DNA of 58,081 nucleotides, taken from contig CAZBDU010000028.1 of assembly GCA_964490725.1 (NCBI GenBank), positions 1 through 58,081 of the forward strand. The letters are read 5' to 3'. How positions within the stretch are numbered: position 1 is the first letter of the stretch; each line of letters opens with the position of its first letter. Source of the stretch: CAZBDU01 sp964490725. GTDB taxonomy: Bacteria > Spirochaetota > Spirochaetia > SZUA-6 > DRHE01. The notes under the pieces are model-generated. The model was not told where the DNA came from. It worked only from the letters and a program-made list of their open reading frames with translations, and did no database searches. Shown in pieces: positions 43,216-51,748 of this stretch. Position numbers and translations under genes: made by a program.

Positions 43216-43693
43216 TCATCGCAGCAGGTAGAACAGTGGGAATAGGAAGATCCAGATCACGTCTGCCAGGTGCCAGTAGAGACCGGCGTTCTCGAAGGGG
43301 GCCATGCGCCGGGCCCCCACGGCGCCCCTGGCGACCAGGACCAGCATCACCGCGAGCACCGCGGTGCCAACCAGCACGTGCAGCGCGTGCAGGCCCGCCA
43401 TGGCGTAGTAGAGACCCAAGAACAGGGTCTGGCCGCCTCCCCGCTGGAGCAGCTCCGGGGACCTGGGGTACAGGCCGTGGGCGAACTTGGTGCTCCACCC
43501 ACAGCCTTGATGCCCAGGAAGGTGAGGCCGAAGCCGATGCTGAGCGCCAGCAGCCCGGCGGCCGGCCCCTTCCTGCCGGCCCCAGGGAGTGGATGGCCAG
43601 GGCCACGGTAAGGCTGCCGGTGATGAGCACGCAGGTGCTCACCGTGCCCAGCACCCTGTCCAGCTCCCGCGCCCCCGCGGCGAAGGCAGGCCC
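43216..43693 (-). pseudogene. coxC: Cytochrome c oxidase subunit III remnant
   Basis: Three frames carry consecutive CoxC pieces: GPAFAAGARELDRVLGTVSTCVLITGSLTVAL, then GPAAGLLALSIGFGLTFLGIKA, then LGLYYAMAGLHALHVLVG and GLYWHLADVIWIFLFPLFYLLR to the stop. At least two frameshifts (near 43570 and 43500) separate them. The first helices, about 60-80 residues, are missing: the sequence joins directly to the coxA remnant. Not functional as read. Confidence 0.8.
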
Positions 43694-44026
43694 GTGAACC
43701 TGGGCAGTAGTCGAAGTACCTCCTGGGCATGCCCATGAACCCCAGGATGAACATGGGAAAGTACAGCATGTTGAAGCCCACGAACAGCACCGGCCAGGCC
43801 AGCGTGGCCTGCCGCTGGTCGTACGTGCGGCCGAACATCTTGGGAAGCCAGCAGTGGATCGCCGCCAAGAACCCGAACCCCATGCCGCCCAAGATCACGT
43901 AGTGGATGTGCCCCACCACGAAGTAGGTGTCCGTGAGCTCCACGTCCGTGGACAGCGCCCCCACCAGGATCGGCAGGAAGAAGTTGCCGAAGATCGTGGG
44001 GATGGCCGGGATCACCACCACCCGCG
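43694..44026 (-). pseudogene. coxA: Cytochrome c oxidase subunit I remnant with internal deletion
   Basis: About 110 codons remain of a subunit that normally has more than 500. A piece from near helix II-III (VVIPAIPTIFGNFFLPILVGA) joins in frame to a piece from helix X-XI (LSTDVELTDTYFVVGHIHYVILGG, PKMFGRTYDQRQ, FPMFILGFMGMPRRYFDY). Everything between is gone, including the CuB/heme His ligands of helices VI-VII, as are the N-terminus and the C-terminal end. The His pair of helix X (GHIHY) survives. The protein cannot form the oxygen-reducing site. Confidence 0.85.
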
Positions 44027-44031
44027 GGGAT

Positions 44032-44592
44032 TCAATCCGCCGCCGGGGCGAGGGGATCGGGACGGTCTCGGGCACCCATGCGATAGACGTACAGCCCCAG
44101 GGCCTCGTCCACGGCCACCAGCGGCAGCCCCGAAAAGGTGAAGGTGTTGGAGACGATTCGGGCACCCGGCCGAAGCTCCCGGCGCAGCTTGTCCTTCAGC
44201 CGGTCGTTGGTCTCCTGCAGGAGGTAGGTCACCACCACGTCGGCCGCGCGCAGGTCCTGGCCGAACAGGTCGGCCCGCACCACCCGCACCCGCCCGTTCA
44301 GACCGAGCAGCCACACGGCCGCCCGGCTCCACAGGTAGCGCGACGGGTCCAGCTCGATCCCCACCGCCCTGGCGCCGAAGCGCCGGGCGGCGGTCACCAG
44401 CACGCGGCCGTCGCCCGAGCCCAGGTCGTAGACCAGCTCCCCCTGCCTCACCCGCGCCAGCTCCAGCATCCGCCGCACCGTGCTCCGGGGGGTGGGAACC
44501 CAGGGAGCGCCGCGCGAGCCGGTCCAGATGAGGGTCATCAGGAAGACCATGATGAGCAGAAACAGGGTGGAGATGAGGATTCCCGCCGCCAC
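44032..44592 (-). CDS. Membrane-anchored class I methyltransferase (FAM173-like)
   Basis: About 186 residues. One N-terminal membrane helix (GILISTLFLLIMVFLMTLIW) is followed by PWVPTPRSTVRRMLELA and an S-adenosylmethionine domain: VYDLGSGDGRVLVTAARRF (motif I), GIELDPSRY, ADLFGQDLRAADVVVTYLL. This layout resembles FAM173/ATPSC-KMT lysine methyltransferases, whose mitochondrial members modify ATP synthase subunit c. The start is uncertain: I use GTG 44592, just before the helix; the frame stays open upstream. The gene ends eight bases before the coxA remnant on the same strand. A second protein of the same plan is at 46345-46896. Target unknown. Confidence 0.72.
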   Translation of the reverse strand: MAAGILISTLFLLIMVFLMTLIWTGSRGAPWVPTPRSTVRRMLELARVRQGELVYDLGSGDGRVLVTAARRFGARAVGIELDPSRYLWSRAAVWLLGLNGRVRVVRADLFGQDLRAADVVVTYLLQETNDRLKDKLRRELRPGARIVSNTFTFSGLPLVAVDEALGLYVYRMGARDRPDPLAPAAD

Positions 44593-44763
44593 ACCCTGAA
44601 TGGTGCCGATTTCCCACCGGCTGTCAACGCCGCCGGCCTCCAGGCTGCGAGCCGGCGGCACCCGCAGCTGCGGTGCCCGCTGCACACCCGGCGCTTCGGC
44701 GAAGTGCAGCCCGTGGTGTCCGAACGGCGGCCCGTGCTGCCGCGCCGCCCGCGGGGGGTTCCC

Positions 44764-44792
44764 TCGATACTGAATATTTATTATCGTATAAC
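44764..44792 (+). promoter_or_regulatory. Promoter of the flavodiiron protein gene
   Basis: TCGATA (44764-44769), 17-base spacer and TATAAC (44787-44792), in an AT-rich island about 55 bases before the ATG. ATACTGA and TCAGGTAT flank it as an imperfect inverted repeat and could be an operator. Confidence 0.5.
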
Positions 44793-44846
44793 TCAGGTAT
44801 TCTTCTGCGGCCGGAAACCGCCGTCCGCAATCCACGGGAGGCATTG

Positions 44847-46100
44847 ATGACCCCAAGCAAGGTGACAGATGGAATCTACCGGATCTCCGCCAACGGCGGA
44901 GAGGACCTTCTCTTCGAGAGCATGTGGCCGCTGCCCCGGGGGGTGTCCATGAACTCCTACATCGTTAAAGGAGAGGAGTGCGCCATCATCGGCGGGGTCT
45001 GCGGCTGGGACGGGGTGCCGGAGACGCTGTTCTCGCAGCTGGAGACGATCTCCGTCAGGCTGGAAGACATCCGCCACGTGGTGCTGAACCACCTGGAGCC
45101 GGATCACACGGGATGGCTGGAGCCCTTCACCAGGATGCACCGGGATTTCACCCTCTACGCCAGCCCCAGAGGGCTGGAGATGGCCGAGGCCTTCTACCCG
45201 CTGCCGGTGGAGCGCAGAGCCGTTCGTACCGGAGACCGCTTGGAGCTCGGTGCGGGCAGGAGCCTGGAGTTCTACGAGATGCCGAACGTGCACTGGCCCG
45301 AAACGATCGCCACCTGGGACCGGTCCACGGGTACGCTGTTTCCCTGCGACCTCTACAGCTCCTTCGGCGCGGTGGGAGAGGCTCCCTGTGACGATCTGCT
45401 CAGCGAAGAGGACCTTCACCTCTTCGAAGAAGAGACGGTGCGTTACTTCGCCAACATCCTGGCCACCCACTCCAGCTCGGTGGAACGGGCGCTCCGGCAG
45501 CTCGGTGCGCTGGGGCCGCGCATCATTGCCCCCGCCCACGGTCCAGTGTGGCGGCGTGATCCGCGGCGGATTGCGGCGCTCTACGAGAGGCTCAGCGCCT
45601 GCGGCCGGGGCGCCGCCGCGGCGGAGGTCACGGTGATCTGGGGCAGCATGTACGGAATGACCGAGAGGGCGCTGCAGGCGGTGCTGGAAGGAATCCAGGC
45701 CGAAGGGGTGCCGGCGCACACCTTCCGGGTCCCGCACCAGCACGTCTCCTACATCCTGGCCTCCGCCTGGAGGTCCACGGGGATCGTGATCGGCTCACCC
45801 GTCTATGAGTACCGGCTCTTCCCCCCCGTCGCCGCGGCCGTGGACGAGCTGGGCCGCAAACGGGTGGCCCGCAAGAAGGCGTTCCGCTTCGGCTCCTACG
45901 GCTGGTCCACCGCCGGCAGAGATGAGCTGAGCGAGATCGTGCAGCGGTACCGCATGGAATGGGATTTCCTGGAGCCGGTGGAGTTCGCCGGGCGGCCGGG
46001 AAGCGACGTGCTGGAGACCCTGCGCGGGCGAGGCCGGGAGCTGGCACGCGCGGCGAAAGAGGCTGCCCGCCCCTCCGGCGCGGCGCCCTGGGGGCCGTAA
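44847..46100 (+). CDS. Flavodiiron protein (A-type, FprA/ROO-like)
   Basis: 417 residues, the length of class A flavodiiron proteins, cytoplasmic enzymes that reduce O2 to water or NO to N2O. Residues 1-250 are the metallo-beta-lactamase-like domain with the full diiron ligand set: H82, E84, D86 (HLEPDH), H149, D168 and H231. Residues 254-400 are the flavodoxin domain: VIWGSMYGMTERALQ binds the FMN phosphate, IVIGSPVYEYRLFPPV and FRFGSYGWSTAGRDE the ring. ATG 44847 follows GGGAGGCATTG. No rubredoxin domain is fused. It stands between two methyltransferase genes and beside the dead oxidase, and probably protects an anaerobe from oxygen. Confidence 0.93.
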   Translation: MTPSKVTDGIYRISANGGEDLLFESMWPLPRGVSMNSYIVKGEECAIIGGVCGWDGVPETLFSQLETISVRLEDIRHVVLNHLEPDHTGWLEPFTRMHRDFTLYASPRGLEMAEAFYPLPVERRAVRTGDRLELGAGRSLEFYEMPNVHWPETIATWDRSTGTLFPCDLYSSFGAVGEAPCDDLLSEEDLHLFEEETVRYFANILATHSSSVERALRQLGALGPRIIAPAHGPVWRRDPRRIAALYERLSACGRGAAAAEVTVIWGSMYGMTERALQAVLEGIQAEGVPAHTFRVPHQHVSYILASAWRSTGIVIGSPVYEYRLFPPVAAAVDELGRKRVARKKAFRFGSYGWSTAGRDELSEIVQRYRMEWDFLEPVEFAGRPGSDVLETLRGRGRELARAAKEAARPSGAAPWGP

Positions 46101-46344
46101 AGCGGGTGGGTACGGGCTTCAGCCTTCCCCGCTGGGGGTCTCGCCCGCGGCCGCCGGCTATGCCGAAGGCGGGGTACCGGCTATAGTGTATCCGGAGTGC
46201 GTCGCTGGCGATCAGCGACACGCGGGGGAGATCGACCACCTGCCCGTTCTCCGCGCTCCGGAGGAGGATTCCTGGCTCGTTCTGTAGAAGGGGGCGCTTG
46301 CAGAGGAGCTCGAGAGGCTTGAGCAGCAGCCAGGGGCTGCCCGG

Positions 46345-46896
46345 GTGACGCTGTGGCTCGTGCTCCTTGCCGCCGTCACCGCCGCGGCGGGCTCACTCAT
46401 TCTCTCCGCGCTGCGGTTGGGCAGCCCTCCCATGCCTACCTCGGCGGCCGTGCGGGCCGCGCTGCTCTGGCTTCTGCAGGAGCACGCCGGGGCCGGCCGG
46501 ATCGTGGACCTGGGATCCGGCTGGGGAGGGCTGGCCCGGCAGGCGGCCCTGGCCTTCCCGGAAAGGCGCGTGATGGGGCTGGAGGCATCCTTCCTGCCCT
46601 GGCTCTTCTCCATGGTCCTGGCGCGCCTCAGGGGGCCGGCCAACCTCTCCTTCCGGCGCCTGAACTTTCTGCGACGCCCTCCGCCGCGGGCCGAAGCCTA
46701 CCTCTGCTACCTGGCGCCACGGGTGATGCGTGAGCTCGCCGGGAAGGTGCTGCCTGGGCTGCCGCCGCAGAGCCTTCTGATCTCGGCAGTGTTTGCCCTG
46801 CGGGGGCGGCGGGCGGAGCAGGTGCGGCTTGCTTCCGACCTGTACCGCAGCCCCGTCTACCTGTACAGGTGCGATGCGCCGCCGGCGGGGAGGTGA
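46345..46896 (+). CDS. Membrane-anchored class I methyltransferase (FAM173-like)
   Basis: 183 residues. An N-terminal membrane helix (WLVLLAAVTAAAGSLIL) is followed by PPMPTSAAVRAALLWLL and an S-adenosylmethionine domain with IVDLGSGWGGLARQAALAF (motif I) and GLEASFLPW. The plan is the same as the protein at 44032-44592 (helix, linker with Pro, motif I near residue 55), though sequence identity is low. GTG start at 46345, weak ribosome-binding site. Convergent with the barrel gene, five bases apart. Target unknown. Confidence 0.7.
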   Translation: MTLWLVLLAAVTAAAGSLILSALRLGSPPMPTSAAVRAALLWLLQEHAGAGRIVDLGSGWGGLARQAALAFPERRVMGLEASFLPWLFSMVLARLRGPANLSFRRLNFLRRPPPRAEAYLCYLAPRVMRELAGKVLPGLPPQSLLISAVFALRGRRAEQVRLASDLYRSPVYLYRCDAPPAGR

Positions 46897-46901
46897 AGAG
46901 A

Positions 46902-48188
46902 TCAGAAGGAGAAGCTCACCTCCAGGGCGGCGCTGAGGGCGTTGTCTCCGGTGTACAGGGTCAACGCCTTGCCCTGCCCGCCCCCGTTGAAGGCGAGCGA
47001 CAGGGAGAAGGGCGGAAACTGCGGGATGTCGAAGCCGGCCTTCAGGGTGAGGGCGTAGGAGAGATCCGAGAGGTTGGCGAACCCGGAAAGGGAGGCGTCC
47101 AGGAACGATCCGATCAGATCCTTCCTGGAGAGCGAGGCAAAGGCGTGCAGCCTGCCCACGTACAGAGGCTGGAAATCCCCGGCCGCCAGAAGCGCCGGGT
47201 ACTCTGCCGGGTCCGTGGACCCGAGGGAGTGGTAGAAGAGCTCGCCAGCCAGGGCCCACCGTTTCAGCTCGCCGAAGGTGCGCTGGAAGCCCAGGGTGAG
47301 ATCGTAGCTGAGATCGTAGGAACCGTAGGGAAAGGCCGCGGCCGCCTCCCCGTAGATGTCCGCCCCCAGGAGCCGTCCGGAGAAGTCGAAGCCGCAGCGG
47401 CCCTGAATCTCCATCCCCAGGTAGGCGGTCAATCCCAGCTCGAACCCCAGCACCGTCAGGTCCCCCCGCAGGCCCAGGTTGGTAGCGGCCGCCAGGTCGT
47501 TCACTACGAAGCCGGTGCCGCCGGCGGTCACGGTGCGGGAGAAGTCGGCGAACAGGAACAGGTTGGCGCTCCCCAGGGGCAGGTGCACCCGCAGTGAGGG
47601 TTTCCCCACGCGCAGATCCACCGGGGCCCGGGGGTCCGCCCTCTGGAGGTTGATGAAGTCCACGGGGGTCCAGATCACAGCCGGCCCCCAGGCGATGAGC
47701 TGGTTGCCCACGCGGAAGAACACCACCTTGGCGGCATCGAAGCTGAAGGTGAGCTCCGAGAGGGTGAAGCTGTTGGAGAACAGGTCCCCTCCGGGCGGAG
47801 CGAACGCCACCGTTCCGTTCTGTCCCGCGTACAAGGGATGGCGGACCACGTACGAGAGGTAGAGCTGACCGTAGCCAGGAACTCCCAGCCGCAGGAAGGC
47901 CTTGCCGGAGAATCCGCCGCCGGCAGTGTAGCCGTCGAAGGCCGCGGTGGTCAGGCGGTTGTCGAACAGGAAGGTCCCCCCGGCCAGGACCTCCAGCCGG
48001 TTCTCCGCCTCCTCCCGGCGGCTCTCCTCCACCGCCTGGTCGAAGGTCGAGGAGTCGAAGATCTCCTCCTCCAAGAAAGCCGCCGCATCCTGCCCCGGGG
48101 CGTCTTCGCCCGCCTGCGCCCGCACCCAAGGGCCGGCAAGCCCCGCGATCAGAAACAGAGCCAGCGCCAGGGGCCTGCTTGCGCTCAT
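46902..48188 (-). CDS. Outer-membrane beta-barrel protein of the export operon
   Basis: 428 residues. Signal peptide MSASRPLALALFLIAGLAGP..VRA (about residues 1-24), an acidic helical stretch (EEEIFDSSTFDQAVEESRREEAE), then alternating hydrophobic strands to the end, closing with ALEVSFSF, whose terminal Phe is the classic barrel-assembly signal. Internal segments such as FFRVGNQLIAWGPAVIWTPVDFINL are conserved-looking. It overlaps the LolA-like gene by ATGA and is the last gene of an operon with two FtsX permeases and an ATPase. Probably the outer-membrane partner or acceptor of that export path. Confidence 0.78.
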   Translation of the reverse strand: MSASRPLALALFLIAGLAGPWVRAQAGEDAPGQDAAAFLEEEIFDSSTFDQAVEESRREEAENRLEVLAGGTFLFDNRLTTAAFDGYTAGGGFSGKAFLRLGVPGYGQLYLSYVVRHPLYAGQNGTVAFAPPGGDLFSNSFTLSELTFSFDAAKVVFFRVGNQLIAWGPAVIWTPVDFINLQRADPRAPVDLRVGKPSLRVHLPLGSANLFLFADFSRTVTAGGTGFVVNDLAAATNLGLRGDLTVLGFELGLTAYLGMEIQGRCGFDFSGRLLGADIYGEAAAAFPYGSYDLSYDLTLGFQRTFGELKRWALAGELFYHSLGSTDPAEYPALLAAGDFQPLYVGRLHAFASLSRKDLIGSFLDASLSGFANLSDLSYALTLKAGFDIPQFPPFSLSLAFNGGGQGKALTLYTGDNALSAALEVSFSF

Positions 48189-48973
48189 CGGGACTGCTCC
48201 TCCAGGAACGCCTTCGAGAACACGTAGTCGGGGATGGCGGCGGTGCCGATGTCCTCGTTGGAAAGGAAGGTCTGCTGCCCCTCCTCCAGGTGATTCACGG
48301 CCAGGAACTTGCTGAACATCACCTTGCCCCGGGCCACCGCGGCGTAGTCGATGTAGTAGAAGGTCCGAAGCAGCGTGTCCGAGGCGCTGTAGTTCTCCAC
48401 CTTCACAGGAAGCCCGTCTGCCCTGCGGAAGAACCATTTCTGCACGGGGAAGGACACGTCCGGCTGCCGCGCCTCCAGGCGCACGACGTCCGTCTCCCAT
48501 CTGGCCACTTTTTGGGTGCCCTGGTAGCTCGCGCGGTACTGCTCCAGGGTCCGGGGCTGGCCGAAGAGGTCGGTGCGGACGTCGGTGGAGCCCACGTCGT
48601 CCTTGCGGTTGCGATAGACGAACTCCCGGGTGGAGGGCAGGTACAGGTACAGATCGTCCCCGCTGCGGTAGTAGCCCTTGCCCTTCTCACTGTCGGGGTA
48701 CTGGAAGATCAGGGTGAAGGTGTCCGCCGCGTCGCGGCGGTAGGCCCTGACCTGCAGCACCCGGTCCGCCTCGCCGGGCTTCTTCTGCACCAGCGTGAAG
48801 GTGGTGGTCACGTCCAGCCCGCGCAGGCTCAGCCTGTCCTCCCAGGACCGGATGATCCTCACCGCCCGCGGGTCGCTCTGCCCCTGCTGGGCGGCCGCGC
48901 CGGCGGCCGTGCCCAGGAGCAGCGCCGCCGCCAGCGCGGCGGCTGCCGCCAACCTGCTTTCGTGTTTCTTCAT
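48185..48973 (-). CDS. LolA-like outer-membrane lipoprotein-sorting protein
   Basis: 262 residues. Signal peptide to about residue 28 (AAAAALAAALLLGTAAGAAAQ), then the half-barrel fold of LolA/LolB-like carriers (TP0789-type): ITRSWEDRLS-like helix, TTTFTLVQKKPGEADRVLQVRAYRR, TLIFQYPDSEKGKGYYRSGDDLYLYLP, RKDDVGSTDVRTDLFG and VKVENYSASD. Such proteins carry lipoproteins or lipids across the periplasm. ATG 48973 follows GGAGCCTATC. It lies directly downstream of the two FtsX-type genes and upstream of the barrel, the order expected for ATPase-permease-carrier-acceptor. Confidence 0.85.
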   Translation of the reverse strand: MKKHESRLAAAAALAAALLLGTAAGAAAQQGQSDPRAVRIIRSWEDRLSLRGLDVTTTFTLVQKKPGEADRVLQVRAYRRDAADTFTLIFQYPDSEKGKGYYRSGDDLYLYLPSTREFVYRNRKDDVGSTDVRTDLFGQPRTLEQYRASYQGTQKVARWETDVVRLEARQPDVSFPVQKWFFRRADGLPVKVENYSASDTLLRTFYYIDYAAVARGKVMFSKFLAVNHLEEGQQTFLSNEDIGTAAIPDYVFSKAFLEEQSR

Positions 48974-48984
48974 GATAGGCTCCT

Positions 48985-50307
48985 TCAGAACACCCTGGTG
49001 AGGGCTTCCACCGGCCTGATCCGCCCGCCCCGGCGGGCCGGGAAGAAGGAGAACAGGACGGTGGAGGCAAGAATCGCGGCCAGAATCAGGGCGATGTCCA
49101 GGGGCCGCGGCACCAGCATGAGGTGTCCGCGGTTCAGAAACAGACCGGCGTTCCCGCCCAGGGGCAGCACGATGGCCGTGCGGAACAACGCGGCCACCCC
49201 CACGGCCAGCCCCGCCGCGGCCAGAGAGAAAAGAGCGGCCAGCAGCACGCTCTCCAGGACGAACAGCGCCGTCACCCCGCCGGCTTCCACGCCGATGGTG
49301 CGCATGGTTCCGATCTCACGGAACCGTTCGTTGATGCTCATCCTCAGGTTGATGAAGATCGATACAGCGACGATGAACAGCATCACCGCCGCAAGAGCGG
49401 TGCCGATCACCGTCACCGCCGTTAGGATGCTGCGCGCCAGGCCCAGCACCTCGTCGATGGTGGCCAGGGTCAGTCGCACCCGGTCCGGCCCCTCGCCCGC
49501 CTGGTAGCGCGGCGAGGCGGCGGTGACCGCGGCCACCGCCTCGGAGTCGCTCTGCGGCCGGGTCACCTCGAATCCCCGGCCCTCCAGGGCGGCGGCCAGC
49601 CGCTGCCGTTTCTCCCCCAGCCCGCCGGTGTCCGGCAGGTATACGTACACGGCGGAGGAGGCGTCGGCGGGGGAGAGGTCCAGGGTGCGGAGAAACTCGA
49701 AGTGAGCCAGCACCTGGCTCTGGAAGAAGAAGTTGTTCGTTCTGTAGATCCCCTTCACCCTGAGCACGCCCGTGTTGAAGGCGCCGAAGCGGGTGCGCGT
49801 GGCCATCAGCACCTCTTGGTCATAGCCCAGGGCGAAGTACTGCGCCACCTCCAGGGGCAGCACCACACCGTTGGCCGTCCCCGCGTACTCCTGCCAGCTT
49901 CCCGCCAGGAAGGTGATCTGGTCCCGCAGCCCCTGCTCCGCATCCGTGTCGATCCCCAGGAAGGTGAGGCGCTTGGACACGCCCTTGTGGTAGACCGCCG
50001 AGCGCACCAGGTAGCGAGAGAGGACCCTGCTCCCCTCCCCCAGGGTGGAGCGGGCTTCCGCGATGATCTCCGGGGTGCGCAGGATTCCGTTGTAGACCCT
50101 TCCCGAGGCGATGTACTGCCCCGAGACGGTGATGTGCCCGGCGGAGGCTTGCACCAGGTTCGTAGTGACGTTGAGCCTGGCACCCGCGGTGAAGGAGAAC
50201 ACCAGCACCAGGATGAAGGTCACGATGGCGTAGTTGATTCCCAGGGTGAAGCTGCGCTTGCGCTGGCGGAACACGTTCCTGAGCGCGATGTTCAGAACTG
50301 GCCTCAT
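48985..50307 (-). CDS. FtsX/LolE-type ABC permease
   Basis: 440 residues in the MacB/LolCE topology: one N-terminal helix (NYAIVTFILVLVFSF), a periplasmic domain of about 230 residues, then three C-terminal helices (around 275-300, 325-350, 390-415). The cytoplasmic loop NLRMSINERFREIGTMRTIG is the ATPase-coupling motif of FtsX-type permeases. The ATG at 50307 is preceded by AGGAGGTGCAG; a GTG two codons earlier would overlap it. Forms a transporter with the next permease and the ATPase at 51749-52507. Confidence 0.87.
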   Translation of the reverse strand: MRPVLNIALRNVFRQRKRSFTLGINYAIVTFILVLVFSFTAGARLNVTTNLVQASAGHITVSGQYIASGRVYNGILRTPEIIAEARSTLGEGSRVLSRYLVRSAVYHKGVSKRLTFLGIDTDAEQGLRDQITFLAGSWQEYAGTANGVVLPLEVAQYFALGYDQEVLMATRTRFGAFNTGVLRVKGIYRTNNFFFQSQVLAHFEFLRTLDLSPADASSAVYVYLPDTGGLGEKRQRLAAALEGRGFEVTRPQSDSEAVAAVTAASPRYQAGEGPDRVRLTLATIDEVLGLARSILTAVTVIGTALAAVMLFIVAVSIFINLRMSINERFREIGTMRTIGVEAGGVTALFVLESVLLAALFSLAAAGLAVGVAALFRTAIVLPLGGNAGLFLNRGHLMLVPRPLDIALILAAILASTVLFSFFPARRGGRIRPVEALTRVF

Positions 50308-50316
50308 CTGCACCTC

Positions 50317-51744
50317 CTAACGCTCGTTCATTGCCCTGAGGGGCGTGATCGAGGTGGCCACCCGAATGGGATACACGGTTGCGATTGCGGAAGCTGCCGC
50401 CACGATGCCCAGGGCCTGCAGGAACGGCACGACGCTCAGGCTCAGGGGAAGGCTCCCACCTCCGATCAGGAACTGGGCGATCGTCTCCGGCAGGGGCAAT
50501 CCGCCCCCGCGCAGCGCCAGGAGCAGGACCAGAGACACCGCCATGGCCAGCAGGCTGAAGGTCAGGTTCAGGATCAGCGTCTCCGCCAGGAAGAGGGCGC
50601 GTACAAAGCTCCGGCCGCCGCCGATGGCGCGGATCGTGCCAATCTCGGCGGTGCGCTCCACGATGTTGATGATGAGAGTGTTCATGAAGATGAACACCAC
50701 CACCAGGAAGACCAGGCCCGTGGCCAGGTAGATGAAGGCCTGGAGCCCCGAGGCGATGCGCGCGAAGAGCCCGGAGGCCTCCTCCCAGCTGGCCACGCTG
50801 ATCTCCAGGTCGCCTCCCCCCGGCGCCGCCGCGTCCACCGCGGCCATGACGCGGGAAAGCTCGTTGTGGTCGTGGAGCTTCACCGCGATCATCGTGTAGC
50901 CGGACAGCGCCTGGGAGCTCAGAGTGGAAAGGTCCAACTCTCCGAACCCTTCCTGGTCCGCCAGCGCGAAGAGGCTGTCTTCGTCCCGCGCGGCCCGCTC
51001 CAGCCCTTGGTTGAAGCCGGCGGGCAGGCTCTCCGGCCGCACGCCGGTGAAATTGTACAGCGTCGAGTAGGAGCCGGCGTCCATGAAGTTGATGTAGTTG
51101 AAGACGTTGGCATAGGTGCGAGGCTCGAAGATTCCCGCGAGGCGCGAGGCCACGGCGTTCACCGAGCCTCCCCCGGTGAGACCCAGCACGGTCACCGCCT
51201 CGCCGACCTGAAGCGTCACCCCGTAGCTGTCCCGGTACTGCCGGTTTTGGAAGGCGCTGATCACGATCCCCGCAGCAACCGGCCCGCCCTCCTCGGCACC
51301 GAAGAACTCTCCGTCCACCATGCGGGCGTTGTGGAACACCTTCCGGTAGCGAACCGGCTCCACAGCGTAGAAGACAAAGGGCATTTCCACTCTGTCTCCC
51401 GCGCGCTCCACCTGAATGATGGCGTAGTTCTGCGCGTAGGGTACGAAGGCCTCCACCTCCGGCAGGCCGGCGAGGAGTGCCTCGATCTCCTTCAGGTTGC
51501 GGATGTTGGGCAGCGGGGTCTGGAAAGCGAAGGGCGAGGGCGTCTCCCGGGATTGGGCGGAGTAGATGATGAAGTCCCCGGTGAAGTTGTCGATGATCGA
51601 CTCTCGCGAAGCCTGGCGGGCGGAGCGGGTGAAGGTCTCCCCCAGCACCAGCAGCAGGGTGCCGAACGCCACCAGAGCTCCGATGGCCATCATGCGGCTT
51701 CGCCGGCCCAGCAGCGTCCGAAAAGCCAGCTTCAGTACGATCAC
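50317..51744 (-). CDS. FtsX/LolC-type ABC permease
   Basis: 475 residues, same topology as its neighbour: N-terminal helix (MMAIGALVAFGTLLLVLG), large periplasmic domain, three C-terminal helices. The coupling loop is NTLIINIVERTAEIGTIRAIGG. GTG start at 51744, four bases after the ATPase stop; 9 bases separate its stop from the next start. The two permeases differ in sequence, so the transporter is probably a heterodimer like LolCE. Confidence 0.87.
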   Translation of the reverse strand: MIVLKLAFRTLLGRRSRMMAIGALVAFGTLLLVLGETFTRSARQASRESIIDNFTGDFIIYSAQSRETPSPFAFQTPLPNIRNLKEIEALLAGLPEVEAFVPYAQNYAIIQVERAGDRVEMPFVFYAVEPVRYRKVFHNARMVDGEFFGAEEGGPVAAGIVISAFQNRQYRDSYGVTLQVGEAVTVLGLTGGGSVNAVASRLAGIFEPRTYANVFNYINFMDAGSYSTLYNFTGVRPESLPAGFNQGLERAARDEDSLFALADQEGFGELDLSTLSSQALSGYTMIAVKLHDHNELSRVMAAVDAAAPGGGDLEISVASWEEASGLFARIASGLQAFIYLATGLVFLVVVFIFMNTLIINIVERTAEIGTIRAIGGGRSFVRALFLAETLILNLTFSLLAMAVSLVLLLALRGGGLPLPETIAQFLIGGGSLPLSLSVVPFLQALGIVAAASAIATVYPIRVATSITPLRAMNER

Positions 51745-51748
51745 AACC

